64,000 nt of DNA from Cupriavidus sp. P-10 (GTDB lineage Bacteria; Pseudomonadota; Gammaproteobacteria; Burkholderiales; Burkholderiaceae). The DNA is taken from NCBI RefSeq assembly GCF_003402535.2, contig NZ_AP025173.1, positions 62,001-126,000 of the forward strand, read 5' to 3'. The notes below the pieces were generated by a model, which worked only from the letters and a program-made list of their open reading frames with translations, did no database searches and was not told the origin of the DNA. Both the position numbers and the translations under genes were made by a program. Numbering within the stretch: position 1 is the first letter of the stretch; each line of letters starts with the position of its first letter. Shown here piece by piece: positions 31,685-39,611 of this stretch.

Positions 31685-31936
31685 TCAGCCGATCCTGAGC
31701 GCGCGGGAAGCGCGCCGGATGCGTGCAGCTGCCGCTCTCGCGGAGTCGCCCACTGCATGCCAGTCGTGGTGCCACCATGCGATAACGCTGGCAGCGGCCA
31801 CGGTGTCCTCGGCACGGACGACGGCAATGACTTCCTCCGCGACGGCGGCCCACCAGGCCGCACCCTCACCGTCGCTCGCCCTTGGGTCGATCGCACGGCG
31901 GTAAATGACCTTCACAGTGTCCAGTGGAATATCCAT
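31685..31936 (-). CDS. Small hypothetical protein coupled to a recombinase-like gene
   Basis: An 83-residue protein starting MDIPLDTVKVIYRRAIDPRA after AAGGAAGATC. It contains WWHHDWHAVGDSARAAAARIRR, an aromatic and His-rich patch, but no defined zinc site. It begins 8 bases after the stop of the recombinase-like gene on the same strand, so it is probably co-transcribed. Family not recognised. Confidence 0.55.
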   Translation of the reverse strand: MDIPLDTVKVIYRRAIDPRASDGEGAAWWAAVAEEVIAVVRAEDTVAAASVIAWWHHDWHAVGDSARAAAARIRRASRALRIG

Positions 31937-31944
31937 GATCTTCC

Positions 31945-32907
31945 TTATTTGGCCTTTGCTGGCGCGTCAGGCGAGCTATCTTGGTGCATTGGCTCGTCCG
32001 CTGCCGGCAGTGTCGCAGCAATTCGGTCACAAGTGCGATGGCTGGCCAGCCCCAACATGCGGCTGACCTCATCACGTGAGCTGCCTGCCAGGAGATGGCG
32101 CCGGCAGAAGGTATTGCGCAACGTGCGGGGGCTTGGCTCTGCACCGGAGAACCCCATTGCGGCAAGTGCTGTGGCCACGATCCGACCGAAGCTCATGTCG
32201 GTGATCGGTCGACCATCGGGGGTGAGCGTGAATAGTAGGTCGCCCTCGACGGGGAGGATCGAGCGGCGCGCGCACCAAGTCCGCAATACAGGTATCGCGA
32301 AGTCGGCGAGGTGAACCGTGTGCGCGTCCCGTGCGCCGTGCGCCGACACAAAAAGATAGGGCGGGCTCGCATCCGGAATCAGATCCCTCAAACGCGCTGC
32401 TCGCGCTTCCCCCGCTGTAATACCCGTTGCGAGGAATGTCGCGACGATCGCGCGGCTGCGCAAGCCGGCCAGATCCTCGGCAGGCGATAGCAGATAGGCC
32501 TGTAGCCGCGCATCCTCAGCCTCATCAAGGAACAGGGGTGTGGGTTCTTCGTCTGGCCAGCGCTCAGCAAAGAGAAGTGCGGCCGCTGGGTTGTCCTGCC
32601 GCACGCCGGCGAAGACCAGATGCCGGCACAGGCGGTCCAGCAGCTTCACATACCGCATGCGGGTAGCCTGGGAGTACGACCGGCCGTCGGTCGTCTGCCA
32701 GAACGCGTCGACATCGGCGGTGCCAAATGAGGCGATGGTCGAGCCCCTGGTCATCACGTGTCGGCGGAAATGCTCGAACATTGCCTGATGTTGGACGATC
32801 GAGCGTGCTGAGAAGGGGCGGCGATCTGCGCCGGCCGCCTCACGCGCCTGCCAGTCGCGATAAGCCTGGGTCGGGTTGCTGAGCCAGAGGGAGTCCATTT
32901 GCGCCAT
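31945..32907 (-). CDS. Tyrosine-recombinase-like protein with degenerate catalytic residues
   Basis: A 320-residue protein. Residues 25-115 match a SAM-like core-binding domain (SARSIVQHQAMFEHFRRHV...YVKLLDRLCRHLVFAG). The C-terminal fold is of phage-integrase type, but the box usually reading TGLRxxE is TGITAGEARAARL, the HxLRH box is RTLRNTF, LGH is LGL, and no catalytic tyrosine follows (RTCDRIAATLP). Three of the usual catalytic residues therefore differ, although the reading frame is intact. It may bind DNA without recombining it. The start MAQMDSLWLSNP lies at 32907. Confidence 0.7.
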   Translation of the reverse strand: MAQMDSLWLSNPTQAYRDWQAREAAGADRRPFSARSIVQHQAMFEHFRRHVMTRGSTIASFGTADVDAFWQTTDGRSYSQATRMRYVKLLDRLCRHLVFAGVRQDNPAAALLFAERWPDEEPTPLFLDEAEDARLQAYLLSPAEDLAGLRSRAIVATFLATGITAGEARAARLRDLIPDASPPYLFVSAHGARDAHTVHLADFAIPVLRTWCARRSILPVEGDLLFTLTPDGRPITDMSFGRIVATALAAMGFSGAEPSPRTLRNTFCRRHLLAGSSRDEVSRMLGLASHRTCDRIAATLPAADEPMHQDSSPDAPAKAK

Positions 32908-32933
32908 ACCCGCTGTTATATACTGAAATTATC

Positions 32934-33322
32934 TCATCTCCCACTCGTGCCGCCGCTTCGCGGCGTGTATTGCTTCCAAGAGAGGGTTCGGAACCGCGGC
33001 CTGCCATAGCAGTTGCGGCGCGCGGCAAGTTTTGCGCGGGTGCAGGCATAGCGTGGATAGGTGGCATCCAGCATGTCCGCGATCCGCTCCAAGCGGAGCT
33101 CCTGCGTGAAGCAGCACGCGAGCAGGCATTCCCAGGCGCAGTAGCGCATGATTTCCTGTAACAGCGCATACCGCTATTCGGGCGGAAACTGGAGATTGCC
33201 GACCTTCGCCCACACCTTCAGACCTGCATGGGCTAACGCCACGAGTTTGTCGGGCGGGGCTGGCCAGTTTCCTTCGGCATAGAGGGCCGCCACAGCGTTG
33301 TGGAGTATAATTTCACGTTCAT
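32934..33322 (-). pseudogene. Amber-interrupted paralogue of the gene at 34464-34796
   Basis: The minus-strand frame reads LVALAHAGLKVWAKVGNLQF, then a TAG stop near 33174, then continues in the same frame as RYALLQEIMRYCAWE and YPRYACTRAKLAARRNCYGRP. The intact paralogue has a Lys codon at the stop position (PEPKRYALLHE). The ATG at 33322 is one base out of frame as well. It has thus lost its function by a nonsense change and a start-proximal indel. Confidence 0.65.
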
Positions 33323-33381
33323 GAAACAATCGTGACGAGCAGCTTCCACGCTGACCTCTCTTCTTCACGGGACGGGCCTCC

Positions 33382-33714
33382 ATGCCGCGACCACTACCTG
33401 ATCCGACGCCGCCTTCGCGCGCGACAATTCGCGCCATTCACCAACTGGGCGAGCGCATTCGAGCCACGCGGGCAGGGGAGGGGATGCCGATTGACCAGGC
33501 GGCAAGGCATTGCGCTGTCTCGATCGGCATGCTGTCCAAGCTGGAGAACGGCAAGGGCGTCAATCTCGAGCACGCCCTGCGTGTGCTGGACGGCCTGGGT
33601 TTGACGATGCTGGTCGTACCCAAGGCGCATGCGCCTTGGCTCGAACAGGCAGCGGCTCATGCGGCCAAGATCGGCGATGCGGCCAGGGATCAGCATGCCT
33701 GGCTGGAAGGCTAG
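33382..33714 (+). CDS. XRE-family HTH transcriptional regulator (HipB-like)
   Basis: A 110-residue protein with a Cro/CI-type helix-turn-helix at about residues 20-75: ERIRATRAGEGMPIDQAARHCAVSIGMLSKLENGKG, then EHALRVLDGLGLTMLVVPK. This is the pattern of HipB-like antitoxins and small repressors; no HipA-like partner follows. It is divergent from the amber-interrupted gene. ATG 33382 follows GGGACGGGCCTCC. Confidence 0.8.
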   Translation: MPRPLPDPTPPSRATIRAIHQLGERIRATRAGEGMPIDQAARHCAVSIGMLSKLENGKGVNLEHALRVLDGLGLTMLVVPKAHAPWLEQAAAHAAKIGDAARDQHAWLEG

Positions 33715-33944
33715 AGACGCCGATCAGGACGGGCGTCATGCCCGGGTGCGGTCTTCGACCGGTACGGAAATGCCATTCGCTTGGCATGCTGACGCGCCTT
33801 ATGCCTTGCTGGGCCATCCGATTCAGTGCCGATCCTGTGGGCGGCTTTTCCCCGGCTGCGGCGTGGGCGGCCGCCCATGCGTGCGGGGAAAATCGGCGAA
33901 GAAGCGCTCGTTGGGGCGGTCGCATTCGAGGGCACGGACGGCGG

Positions 33945-34091
33945 TCACACTTCCCTAGCGAGGAAGAGGCCATTGCCGCCGGGACAGAAAAGGCCAACCA
34001 AGACAAGGTCGAACTGCTGATCCATGGTCGGGACGGTCAGCTCCGCGAGCGCAACTCTTTCGGCAACGATCCACGCTCGATCAAGGGGTGA
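33945..34091 (+). pseudogene. Remnant of a DUF2188-like gene
   Basis: The last 48 codons before the stop at 34091 read SHFPSEEEAIAAGTEKAN, LLIHGRDGQL and FGNDPRSIKG, the usual C-terminal pattern of DUF2188 proteins. The N-terminal half of that small family is absent or in other frames, and no start with a ribosome binding site is near. Bases 33715-33944 hold nothing else recognisable. A full-length relative lies at 34158. Confidence 0.45.
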
Positions 34092-34157
34092 TACGCTTCC
34101 CCCACGGGGTGGCATCTGGCGTCGCGGCATGGCCTGCGGCGATCTTTGGAGCTTCTG

Positions 34158-34379
34158 ATGCCTGCAAACAGTATTAGCGTCGTGCCGGCCGAACATCAGT
34201 GGGCGCTACAAATAGACGGCACACCGGAGCCGCGTCAGTTGTTCCCCACGCTAGAAGCCGCGATTTGTGCCGGCTGGGCCAGAGCTCGTCGAGAGAATAT
34301 CGAGCTTCACATCCAGCCGCTAGCTGGCAGCGTACGACTGCGCGCGGAGAGCGTCAATCCGGCGGACGTGGTTGGATAG
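34158..34379 (+). CDS. DUF2188-like small protein
   Basis: A 73-residue protein starting MPANSISVVPAEHQWALQID, with TTGGAGCTTCTG before the ATG. ISVVPAEHQWALQI, FPTLEAAICAGWARAR and IELHIQPLAGSVRLR fit the small DUF2188 fold (an N-terminal strand VVP..W.., then FxTxxEAi..). The conserved C-terminal GRDG..DP motif is altered here (LAGSVRLRAESVNPADVVG). Function unknown. Confidence 0.5.
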   Translation: MPANSISVVPAEHQWALQIDGTPEPRQLFPTLEAAICAGWARARRENIELHIQPLAGSVRLRAESVNPADVVG

Positions 34380-34463
34380 GGCAGTCCGACATGGCGGCTA
34401 TCGCCCGCCTCGGACGAGGCGGATATCGCTGGCAGCTGTGGCAGGGCACGCACCGTTGGCACG

Positions 34464-34796
34464 TTAGACGCACGGTCTGCCATAGCGGTTGCGGCGCGCA
34501 CGCAGACGCGCTCGCGTGCACGCATAACGTGGGTACCGCCCATCCAGCATCTCGGCAATCTCCCGCAGGCTATCCCATTGCGTCGGATTGCACTCGAGCA
34601 AACTCCCGTAGGCGCAGTAGCGCAGGATCTCGTGGAGCAGGGCGTAGCGCTTTGGCTCCGGGAAATGCAGATTGCCTTCCTTGGCCCACGCCTTGTAGCC
34701 GGCGTGCGTGAGGGCCAATAGCTGGCCAGCTGTGCCATCGAGATTCTCGCTGAGCGCCTTCGCCTCCTGGTGCAGCGCTTTTTCGAATTCGCTCAC
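34464..34796 (-). CDS. Hypothetical protein, 110 residues (intact paralogue)
   Basis: It starts MSEFEKALHQEAKALSENLD. Conserved features shared with the broken copy at 32934: ALTHAGYKAWAKEGNLHF, LHEILRYCAYGSLLE, LDGRYPRYACTRARLRARRNRYGRP. The tail is strongly basic. Its ATG overlaps the stop of the DUF6884-like gene (34793), so the two are translationally coupled. Family not recognised. Confidence 0.6.
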   Translation of the reverse strand: MSEFEKALHQEAKALSENLDGTAGQLLALTHAGYKAWAKEGNLHFPEPKRYALLHEILRYCAYGSLLECNPTQWDSLREIAEMLDGRYPRYACTRARLRARRNRYGRPCV

Positions 34797-35566
34797 GCGG
34801 CCTCCTGCAGCGGGTGAAGATCCGCCACGCCGACCCAGCGAGGGCCAATGCTGGTGCGACCGCGGATGATTTCCTCGACCTCCGCGTCGGCGGTCGGTCC
34901 GGATGGGCCTTGGAACAAGGCAAGCACACGGGCCTTGACGGCGGGCAGGTAAGGGGCCGCCCGGTAGATCAGGCCAGTCACGGCACCGGCTTCGATCCAG
35001 CCGTAGCGCCGGTAGAGCGGCGTGCCATTGGGGTGATGGCCCATCGGCTCGTTGAACCTCGGCGCAAGACCGTCGAGAAACGCGCCGAGTTGTGAGCGTT
35101 GCATGCCGATGCCGCCGGTCGTTTCCTGAAAGGCCGGCAGCGTGGTGTTGTATTGGCGAGCGAGCGCGGCGCGCATGACACGGCGGTACTCCTTGCCGCC
35201 GGCCAGCAACACCTTGCCGACCTGGGCTGGCCAGTTCGCCGATCCCGCGAATGCCGGCAGATCGGCCAACATCGCGTCGGCACGCTGCGCGGTCATGCGC
35301 TGGTCGTAGGGATCGATCACCGCGTGCGGATCCAGGAAGCCGTGACGTGCGGAGAGGATCAGGACATTCGGTCTAGCCTCCCGTCGCAGGTGCGCCCGAT
35401 AGGAGTCGTACATCACGCCTTGGTAGAGGTCAATGGCACGCGCCTGCCGGTCGAGCTTCGTGCCGGAACAGGCAAGTAGCAGTAGCGCCGACGCGCTGGC
35501 GGGATGGACGCGGCCCGACGAGGTCGGGAACAGGGGGAGCTGCGTTTGGTGGGAGAGCATTGGCAT
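34793..35566 (-). CDS. DUF6884-like protein
   Basis: A 257-residue protein. After a 25-residue N-terminus it reads LLLLACSGTKLDRQARAIDLYQG, VMYDSYRAHLRR and ILSARHGFLDPHAVIDPYDQ. This matches the small family I know as DUF6884 (related to queuosine or nucleotide-salvage-like folds), where C-SxTK and SxRHGF are conserved. Function on the element is unknown. Start is MPMLSHQTQ (35566) or the next Met (35560); neither has a strong ribosome binding site. It is coupled to the 110-residue gene. Confidence 0.6.
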   Translation of the reverse strand: MPMLSHQTQLPLFPTSSGRVHPASASALLLLACSGTKLDRQARAIDLYQGVMYDSYRAHLRREARPNVLILSARHGFLDPHAVIDPYDQRMTAQRADAMLADLPAFAGSANWPAQVGKVLLAGGKEYRRVMRAALARQYNTTLPAFQETTGGIGMQRSQLGAFLDGLAPRFNEPMGHHPNGTPLYRRYGWIEAGAVTGLIYRAAPYLPAVKARVLALFQGPSGPTADAEVEEIIRGRTSIGPRWVGVADLHPLQEAA

Positions 35567-35863
35567 CGTTGTCGAAGGGATGCTTTCACTCTATCGGCAC
35601 CAACGCGAAGTCAAGGAGCGACGCCCGAACGGTTGGCGCTAGATTTCGCGCTTTCGATTCCGCATCCATTCCGCCGGAAATCGAGTACCTCGGGTCGTTG
35701 CGGCCCCTTGCGACGGGGCGCCTACCAGTCTCGAGGTAGACCCTTGGCCGCTCGCGGCCTTTCCACCCAGCCTGTTCGGCGGCCGAGCGGCTCGGCGGCG
35801 TCTGCCGGGGCCATGCACCCGTTTCCCCCTTCACCGTCGTTTCGTACTTGTTTTTCGTATCGT

Positions 35864-35885
35864 ATCGTATTATTTTCAATACGAT
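35864..35885. promoter_or_regulatory. KfrA-type operator
   Basis: ATCGTATT (35864-35871)-attttc-AATACGAT (35878-35885) is an 8-base inverted repeat, with further CGTAT repeats just upstream (35855-35870) and GATATC after. It sits 25 bases before the kfrA start, as expected for autorepression. The rest of 35567-35910 has no gene I can support. Confidence 0.65.
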
Positions 35886-35910
35886 ATCAACGGAGCACGA
35901 GCAATACGAA

Positions 35911-36834
35911 ATGGCACGTCCGGGCATCACCTACGAGCAAGTGGCCGCGGTTGCCGAGGCGCTGGTCGCCCAACAGCTAAAGCCAACGCTGACCGCGGTG
36001 CGCGAGCGGTTGGGCAGCGGCAGCATGAACACGATTCATCGGTACTGGTCGACCTGGCAGGAACAGCAGCAGAAGCGGCCACCACGCAAGCTCAGCGAAC
36101 CGAATTCACGCCTCCTTGCCGCGCTGGGCGCCGAGTTGTCCAAAGTCGCCGAGGAAGCGGCCGCCGAAGCGGAGGCCGCCCTGGCGCAGGCGATGAATGA
36201 GCTCGCCGCGATGGCAGCGAACGGCGAAGCGCTTGAAAAGGAGCGAGACGACCTGGCGCAGCAGCTCTTGGAAGTGACGACCGATCGCGATACCGTCGCG
36301 GGCAGGGCGAACGAGCAGGCCGACGAAATTGAGCGTCTGCAGCAAGGGGCGGCACGCCAACAGGAGGAGTTGGCACGCGTACGGCGCGCGCTGGCACAAG
36401 CGGAACTGCGCCTGGAAGCAGTGTCTCGCCTGGAGGACGAAGTGGTCGCGGTACGGGGTCAATGGGGGAGCGAGCAGGCTTTGCGCGCCGCGGCCGAGAA
36501 GGCCGCGGCCGTTGCCGAAGCCCAGCGCGCGGCAGAAGAGGCGGCTCGCCAACGCGCTGAAGCGCGCTTGAGTAGCGCCGAGACGCGGGAAGGGCAAGCA
36601 CGCCAGGAACTGACAGAGGTGCACGCCGCGCATCAGTCCACGCGGGACAAGCTAATCGAAGCGGTCAGCCTGGCCGCTGAGGCACAGGCCGAGCTGAGAG
36701 CGTTGCGTGCTCACTTGGAGGCCAAGGGCGCGGAGACGTCCGCCGTTGGGAGTCAGCAACCGGACGAAGCGAGCGCGAACGCAACGGGGGCCGACGAAAG
36801 CAAACCGCCGGCGCGACCCCGTCGGCGGCGCTAA
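35911..36834 (+). CDS. kfrA: KfrA-like DNA-binding coiled-coil protein
   Basis: A 307-residue protein. The N-terminal domain (residues 1-75) carries the KfrA_N helix-turn-helix: GITYEQVAAVAEALVAQQLK, SGSMNTIHRYWSTWQEQQQ. Residues 85-290 are an almost unbroken coiled coil of Ala, Glu, Arg heptads, typical of KfrA. The C-terminus is basic (RPRRRR). KfrA proteins autorepress and bind plasmid DNA to aid maintenance. The operator at 35864 supports this. ATG 35911 is chosen over a TTG at 35848 that lies in the operator. Confidence 0.85.
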   Translation: MARPGITYEQVAAVAEALVAQQLKPTLTAVRERLGSGSMNTIHRYWSTWQEQQQKRPPRKLSEPNSRLLAALGAELSKVAEEAAAEAEAALAQAMNELAAMAANGEALEKERDDLAQQLLEVTTDRDTVAGRANEQADEIERLQQGAARQQEELARVRRALAQAELRLEAVSRLEDEVVAVRGQWGSEQALRAAAEKAAAVAEAQRAAEEAARQRAEARLSSAETREGQARQELTEVHAAHQSTRDKLIEAVSLAAEAQAELRALRAHLEAKGAETSAVGSQQPDEASANATGADESKPPARPRRRR

Positions 36835-37066
36835 CGGCGATCGGCATCTCCAGCTCGGGTCCTTGGGTGGTCGTATAGCAGAGCCGGGCGCTGCGTGAGC
36901 CTCTGCACTTGAGGCAAGCGGTTCTCGCTTCGGTGTTAAACACCCGCCTTTCAACCGCCCCGCGCGGCCGGCGCGCACGGCTCGACTGGGTTTTGCCGGG
37001 TAAGGCGTTCTGAGCCGTTCGCGCACTTTGATTTTCAAATGGTTGCACTATTGATACCACGCTGTC

Positions 37067-37313
37067 ATGACAGACACCCGTAAGATCTTGGCGCAGATGC
37101 GCCAGGAGCCTGCCAGCCAATGTGCGGTTTTCGAACCTCATGAAGGTGTGCGAAGAATATTTCGGTACCGCCAGGCAATCGGGCACTAGCCATGCAGTGT
37201 TTAAAACACCTTGGCCGGGCGACCCACGTGTGAACATTCAGAATGACAAGGGGAAAGCCAACCAAGTGCTGAAGGCGATTGAGAAGCTGCACGAGGGAAA
37301 AAATGCCAACTGA
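37067..37313 (+). pseudogene. hicA: HicA-like toxin gene with N-terminal frameshift
   Basis: ATG 37067 gives MTDTRKILAQMRQEPAS, and the match continues one frame away as NVRFSNLMKVCEEYFG, RQSGTSHAVFKTPW, PRVNIQNDKGKANQ, a HicA-type mRNA-interferase fold with the conserved GTSH histidine. A single-base indel near 37115 separates them. A GTG at 37122 could still give a 63-residue truncated protein lacking the first 18 residues. It overlaps hicB by 11 bases. The toxin is probably inactive unless frame-corrected. Confidence 0.6.
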
Positions 37314-37632
37314 CCACTATACGTACCGAGTAACCTGGTCGACCGAGGACCAGGAGCACGTCGGGCTATGCGCAGAGTTCCCGTCATTGTCTTGGCTCGC
37401 CTCCACGCCTGAAGACGCCTTGGCCGGTATCCGGCAGGTCGTGGCGGAAGCCGTTGCCGACATGAAGTCCGGCGGCGAAGAAGTCCCCGTTCCGCTGGCG
37501 GACAAGCAATATAGCGGCGTCCTATCGCTTCGCATCCCGCCGGAGTTGCATCGTTCCTTGGCGACGCAGGCGGCGGAGCAAGGCGTCAGCCTTAACCGGC
37601 TCGTCAGCGCTCGCCTGGCTGTTCTGGCATAG
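37303..37632 (+). CDS. hicB: HicB-like antitoxin
   Basis: A 109-residue protein. The N-terminus MPTDHYTYRVTWSTEDQEHV, FPSLSWLASTPEDALAGIR and VADMKSGGEEVPVPLADK match HicB's RNase H-like partial fold. The C-terminus is a ribbon-helix-helix DNA-binding domain (SLRIPPELHRSLATQAAEQG). It should neutralise HicA and repress the operon. The gene is intact although the toxin reading frame is broken. Confidence 0.82.
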   Translation: MPTDHYTYRVTWSTEDQEHVGLCAEFPSLSWLASTPEDALAGIRQVVAEAVADMKSGGEEVPVPLADKQYSGVLSLRIPPELHRSLATQAAEQGVSLNRLVSARLAVLA

Positions 37633-37933
37633 GTAATGCCAGTCAAATTATCCCGGCGAAAGCGGCCTGGGCGCCATGCTACATCCTGCCATAAGTGATT
37701 TATACGGCATATGACGCATTCTTGGTGGGTCGGGATGGTGTTGCGTGACCCTTGGCAAGAGCCGATGCAGCGGTTTTCAAGGTCAAAAGACGGCTTGCAG
37801 AGGAAAAAGCCAATGGCCCGCTGTTGCGCGATGGTAGTCGCCGCATCTGTTGCGCAGAATCGCCTGGAAAGCCTTGAACTACTGTGGCCGACCGCCGCCA
37901 CAGCGCAACACTTCAAAACATACCAGTTGTCAA
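37633..37933. other. Gap between hicB and the insertion sequence
   Basis: About 300 bases with no supported gene. Short frames on both strands show no ribosome binding site or family. Confidence 0.4.
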
Positions 37934-38125
37934 AGCTAAGTTGAAATGTCCGGGTCCCGGCAAAGTTAAAATGTTCGGTTGTCCGGTGTCTGTCCAGCTT
38001 GTTTGTTCTGTCTTTTTTGGGGTTCCCGTAGGGCGGTGGTGCTGGCCTGAAGCGGCAGAGTTGTGATCAGGGTGAGGCCGTCATGCCAGCAGGGCGGATT
38101 TGAATTTCCAGGTGTCAAGCTGAAA

Positions 38126-39526
38126 TCAATTCTCCGTTCCGTTCAGCGGCCACGGCTGCTGCTGCAACCGTTGCAGCGCTTCCAACATATCGTTCTGGCC
38201 CAGCGAGCGCTGCGACTTCTTGCCGGGCGGTCGTCCACGCTTGCGGGGAGCCCCCTCCGTGCCAGGCACAGAGAGTGACCGCGTGTTGTCGCGCTTCTCC
38301 TGAACGTATTGCGCTAATTGCAATACGTGCCCCAGGCGCTTGTTATCAACGATCGCGCCTTGATCCACTTCCGAGAGCCGATCGTAAATCGTGTAGGGCA
38401 GGGCGGCGCCATTTGCGCGTGGCTCGATTCTGCCGTCCGGATAGTGATAGACATCGATATAGCGACCGGCCAGTTTCCGATGCTCTGGCGTATCCGCCAG
38501 CAGGTAGAGCATCTTGTCGTACTGAATCGTCAGGCTCTTGGACACACAGCGCGGCTCGCGCCACGCGAAGATGAGATCCAGGTTCTCGTCGGGTCGCAGC
38601 GGCCGATGGGCGTTGTGGTCATTGCGCGGCGCCTTGGCAAAGCGCGCGTTATAGTCGGCGATGAATTCCGCCATGAAGGCATTGGCTGCCTCCATCGTGT
38701 TGATCCCACGCAGGCGCAACTCCTTGACCAACCGGTCCTGCAAGGTCAGGTGAGTCCGCTCGACACGGCCTTTTGCCTGGCTGCTGTTGGCGCAGATACC
38801 TTCGATGTTCAGCTCGAACAAGGCCCGCGCAAACTGGGTGTGGCCGTCGCCACTGGTTGCCCCTTTCTTGTTGACCCGAAAAACGCTGGCCTTGTCGCTG
38901 TAGAACGCCACCGGCTTGCCGTGGCGCTCCAGATAGGCCCGCGTCGCCGCAAAGTATGTGAACGTGGATTCCGAATGAGTAAAGCGTAGTTCCATGATCT
39001 GGCTGGTGGCGTCGTCGACGTAAACCAGCAGGGTGCAGGCTGGGGCGCGCTCCTCAAACCAGCGGTGATCGCTGCCGTCGATCTGGATCAGTTCGCCATA
39101 GCAGGCGCGCCGGTTACGAGGCTGGTAGACCTTCGGCGGCCGCTGTTTGCGCGGCACCCACAGGCCGGCCACCGTCATCAGTCGGCGGATCGTTTCTTTG
39201 GACAACGTTAGCCCATGACGCTCTCGCAGCTTCTCGGCCGCCAGGGTCGGGCCGAAGTCGGCGTAGTGTTCCCGAATCAGGCCGAGGGCCACGGATTCGC
39301 GGTCCGCTGGCATGCGATTGTTGCTGGGTCGACCGCGCCGGCGAGAAACCAGCCCGGATGCGCCTTCTTGCCTATAGCGCTCCAGCAGCCGCCGGAATTG
39401 CCGGTCCGTGATCTCCAACCGTTCGGCAGCCACCCCGGGCCGCAACTGACCATCCACGACCGCCTGGACGATCTTGAGCCTGTCTAACTCACGCATGCTT
39501 ACTGTAATGACCTCGGTTCCCGCCAT
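38126..39526 (-). CDS. ISNCY-family (IS1202-like) transposase
   Basis: A 466-residue protein with an N-terminal helix-turn-helix (LKIVQAVVDGQLRPGVAAERLEI, LERYRQEGASGLVSRRRGRP), a DDE integrase core (IDGSDHRWFE, VYVDDATSQIMELRF, FYSDKASVF, QAKGRVERTHLTLQ), and a basic C-terminus (KRGRPPGKKSQR). The frame is intact, starting MAGTEVITVSMRELDR or at the internal Met 11 (39496). The IS ends lie at 37934 and beyond the inserted IS3 element. Confidence 0.78.
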   Translation of the reverse strand: MAGTEVITVSMRELDRLKIVQAVVDGQLRPGVAAERLEITDRQFRRLLERYRQEGASGLVSRRRGRPSNNRMPADRESVALGLIREHYADFGPTLAAEKLRERHGLTLSKETIRRLMTVAGLWVPRKQRPPKVYQPRNRRACYGELIQIDGSDHRWFEERAPACTLLVYVDDATSQIMELRFTHSESTFTYFAATRAYLERHGKPVAFYSDKASVFRVNKKGATSGDGHTQFARALFELNIEGICANSSQAKGRVERTHLTLQDRLVKELRLRGINTMEAANAFMAEFIADYNARFAKAPRNDHNAHRPLRPDENLDLIFAWREPRCVSKSLTIQYDKMLYLLADTPEHRKLAGRYIDVYHYPDGRIEPRANGAALPYTIYDRLSEVDQGAIVDNKRLGHVLQLAQYVQEKRDNTRSLSVPGTEGAPRKRGRPPGKKSQRSLGQNDMLEALQRLQQQPWPLNGTEN

Positions 39527-39611
39527 CCCCGGACATCCTCCATTGCATTCAACCGGGCAGGCTGAATACCATGGACAGGCGCCTCAGGCGGACATTTCAA
39601 CTTTGCTAGAA

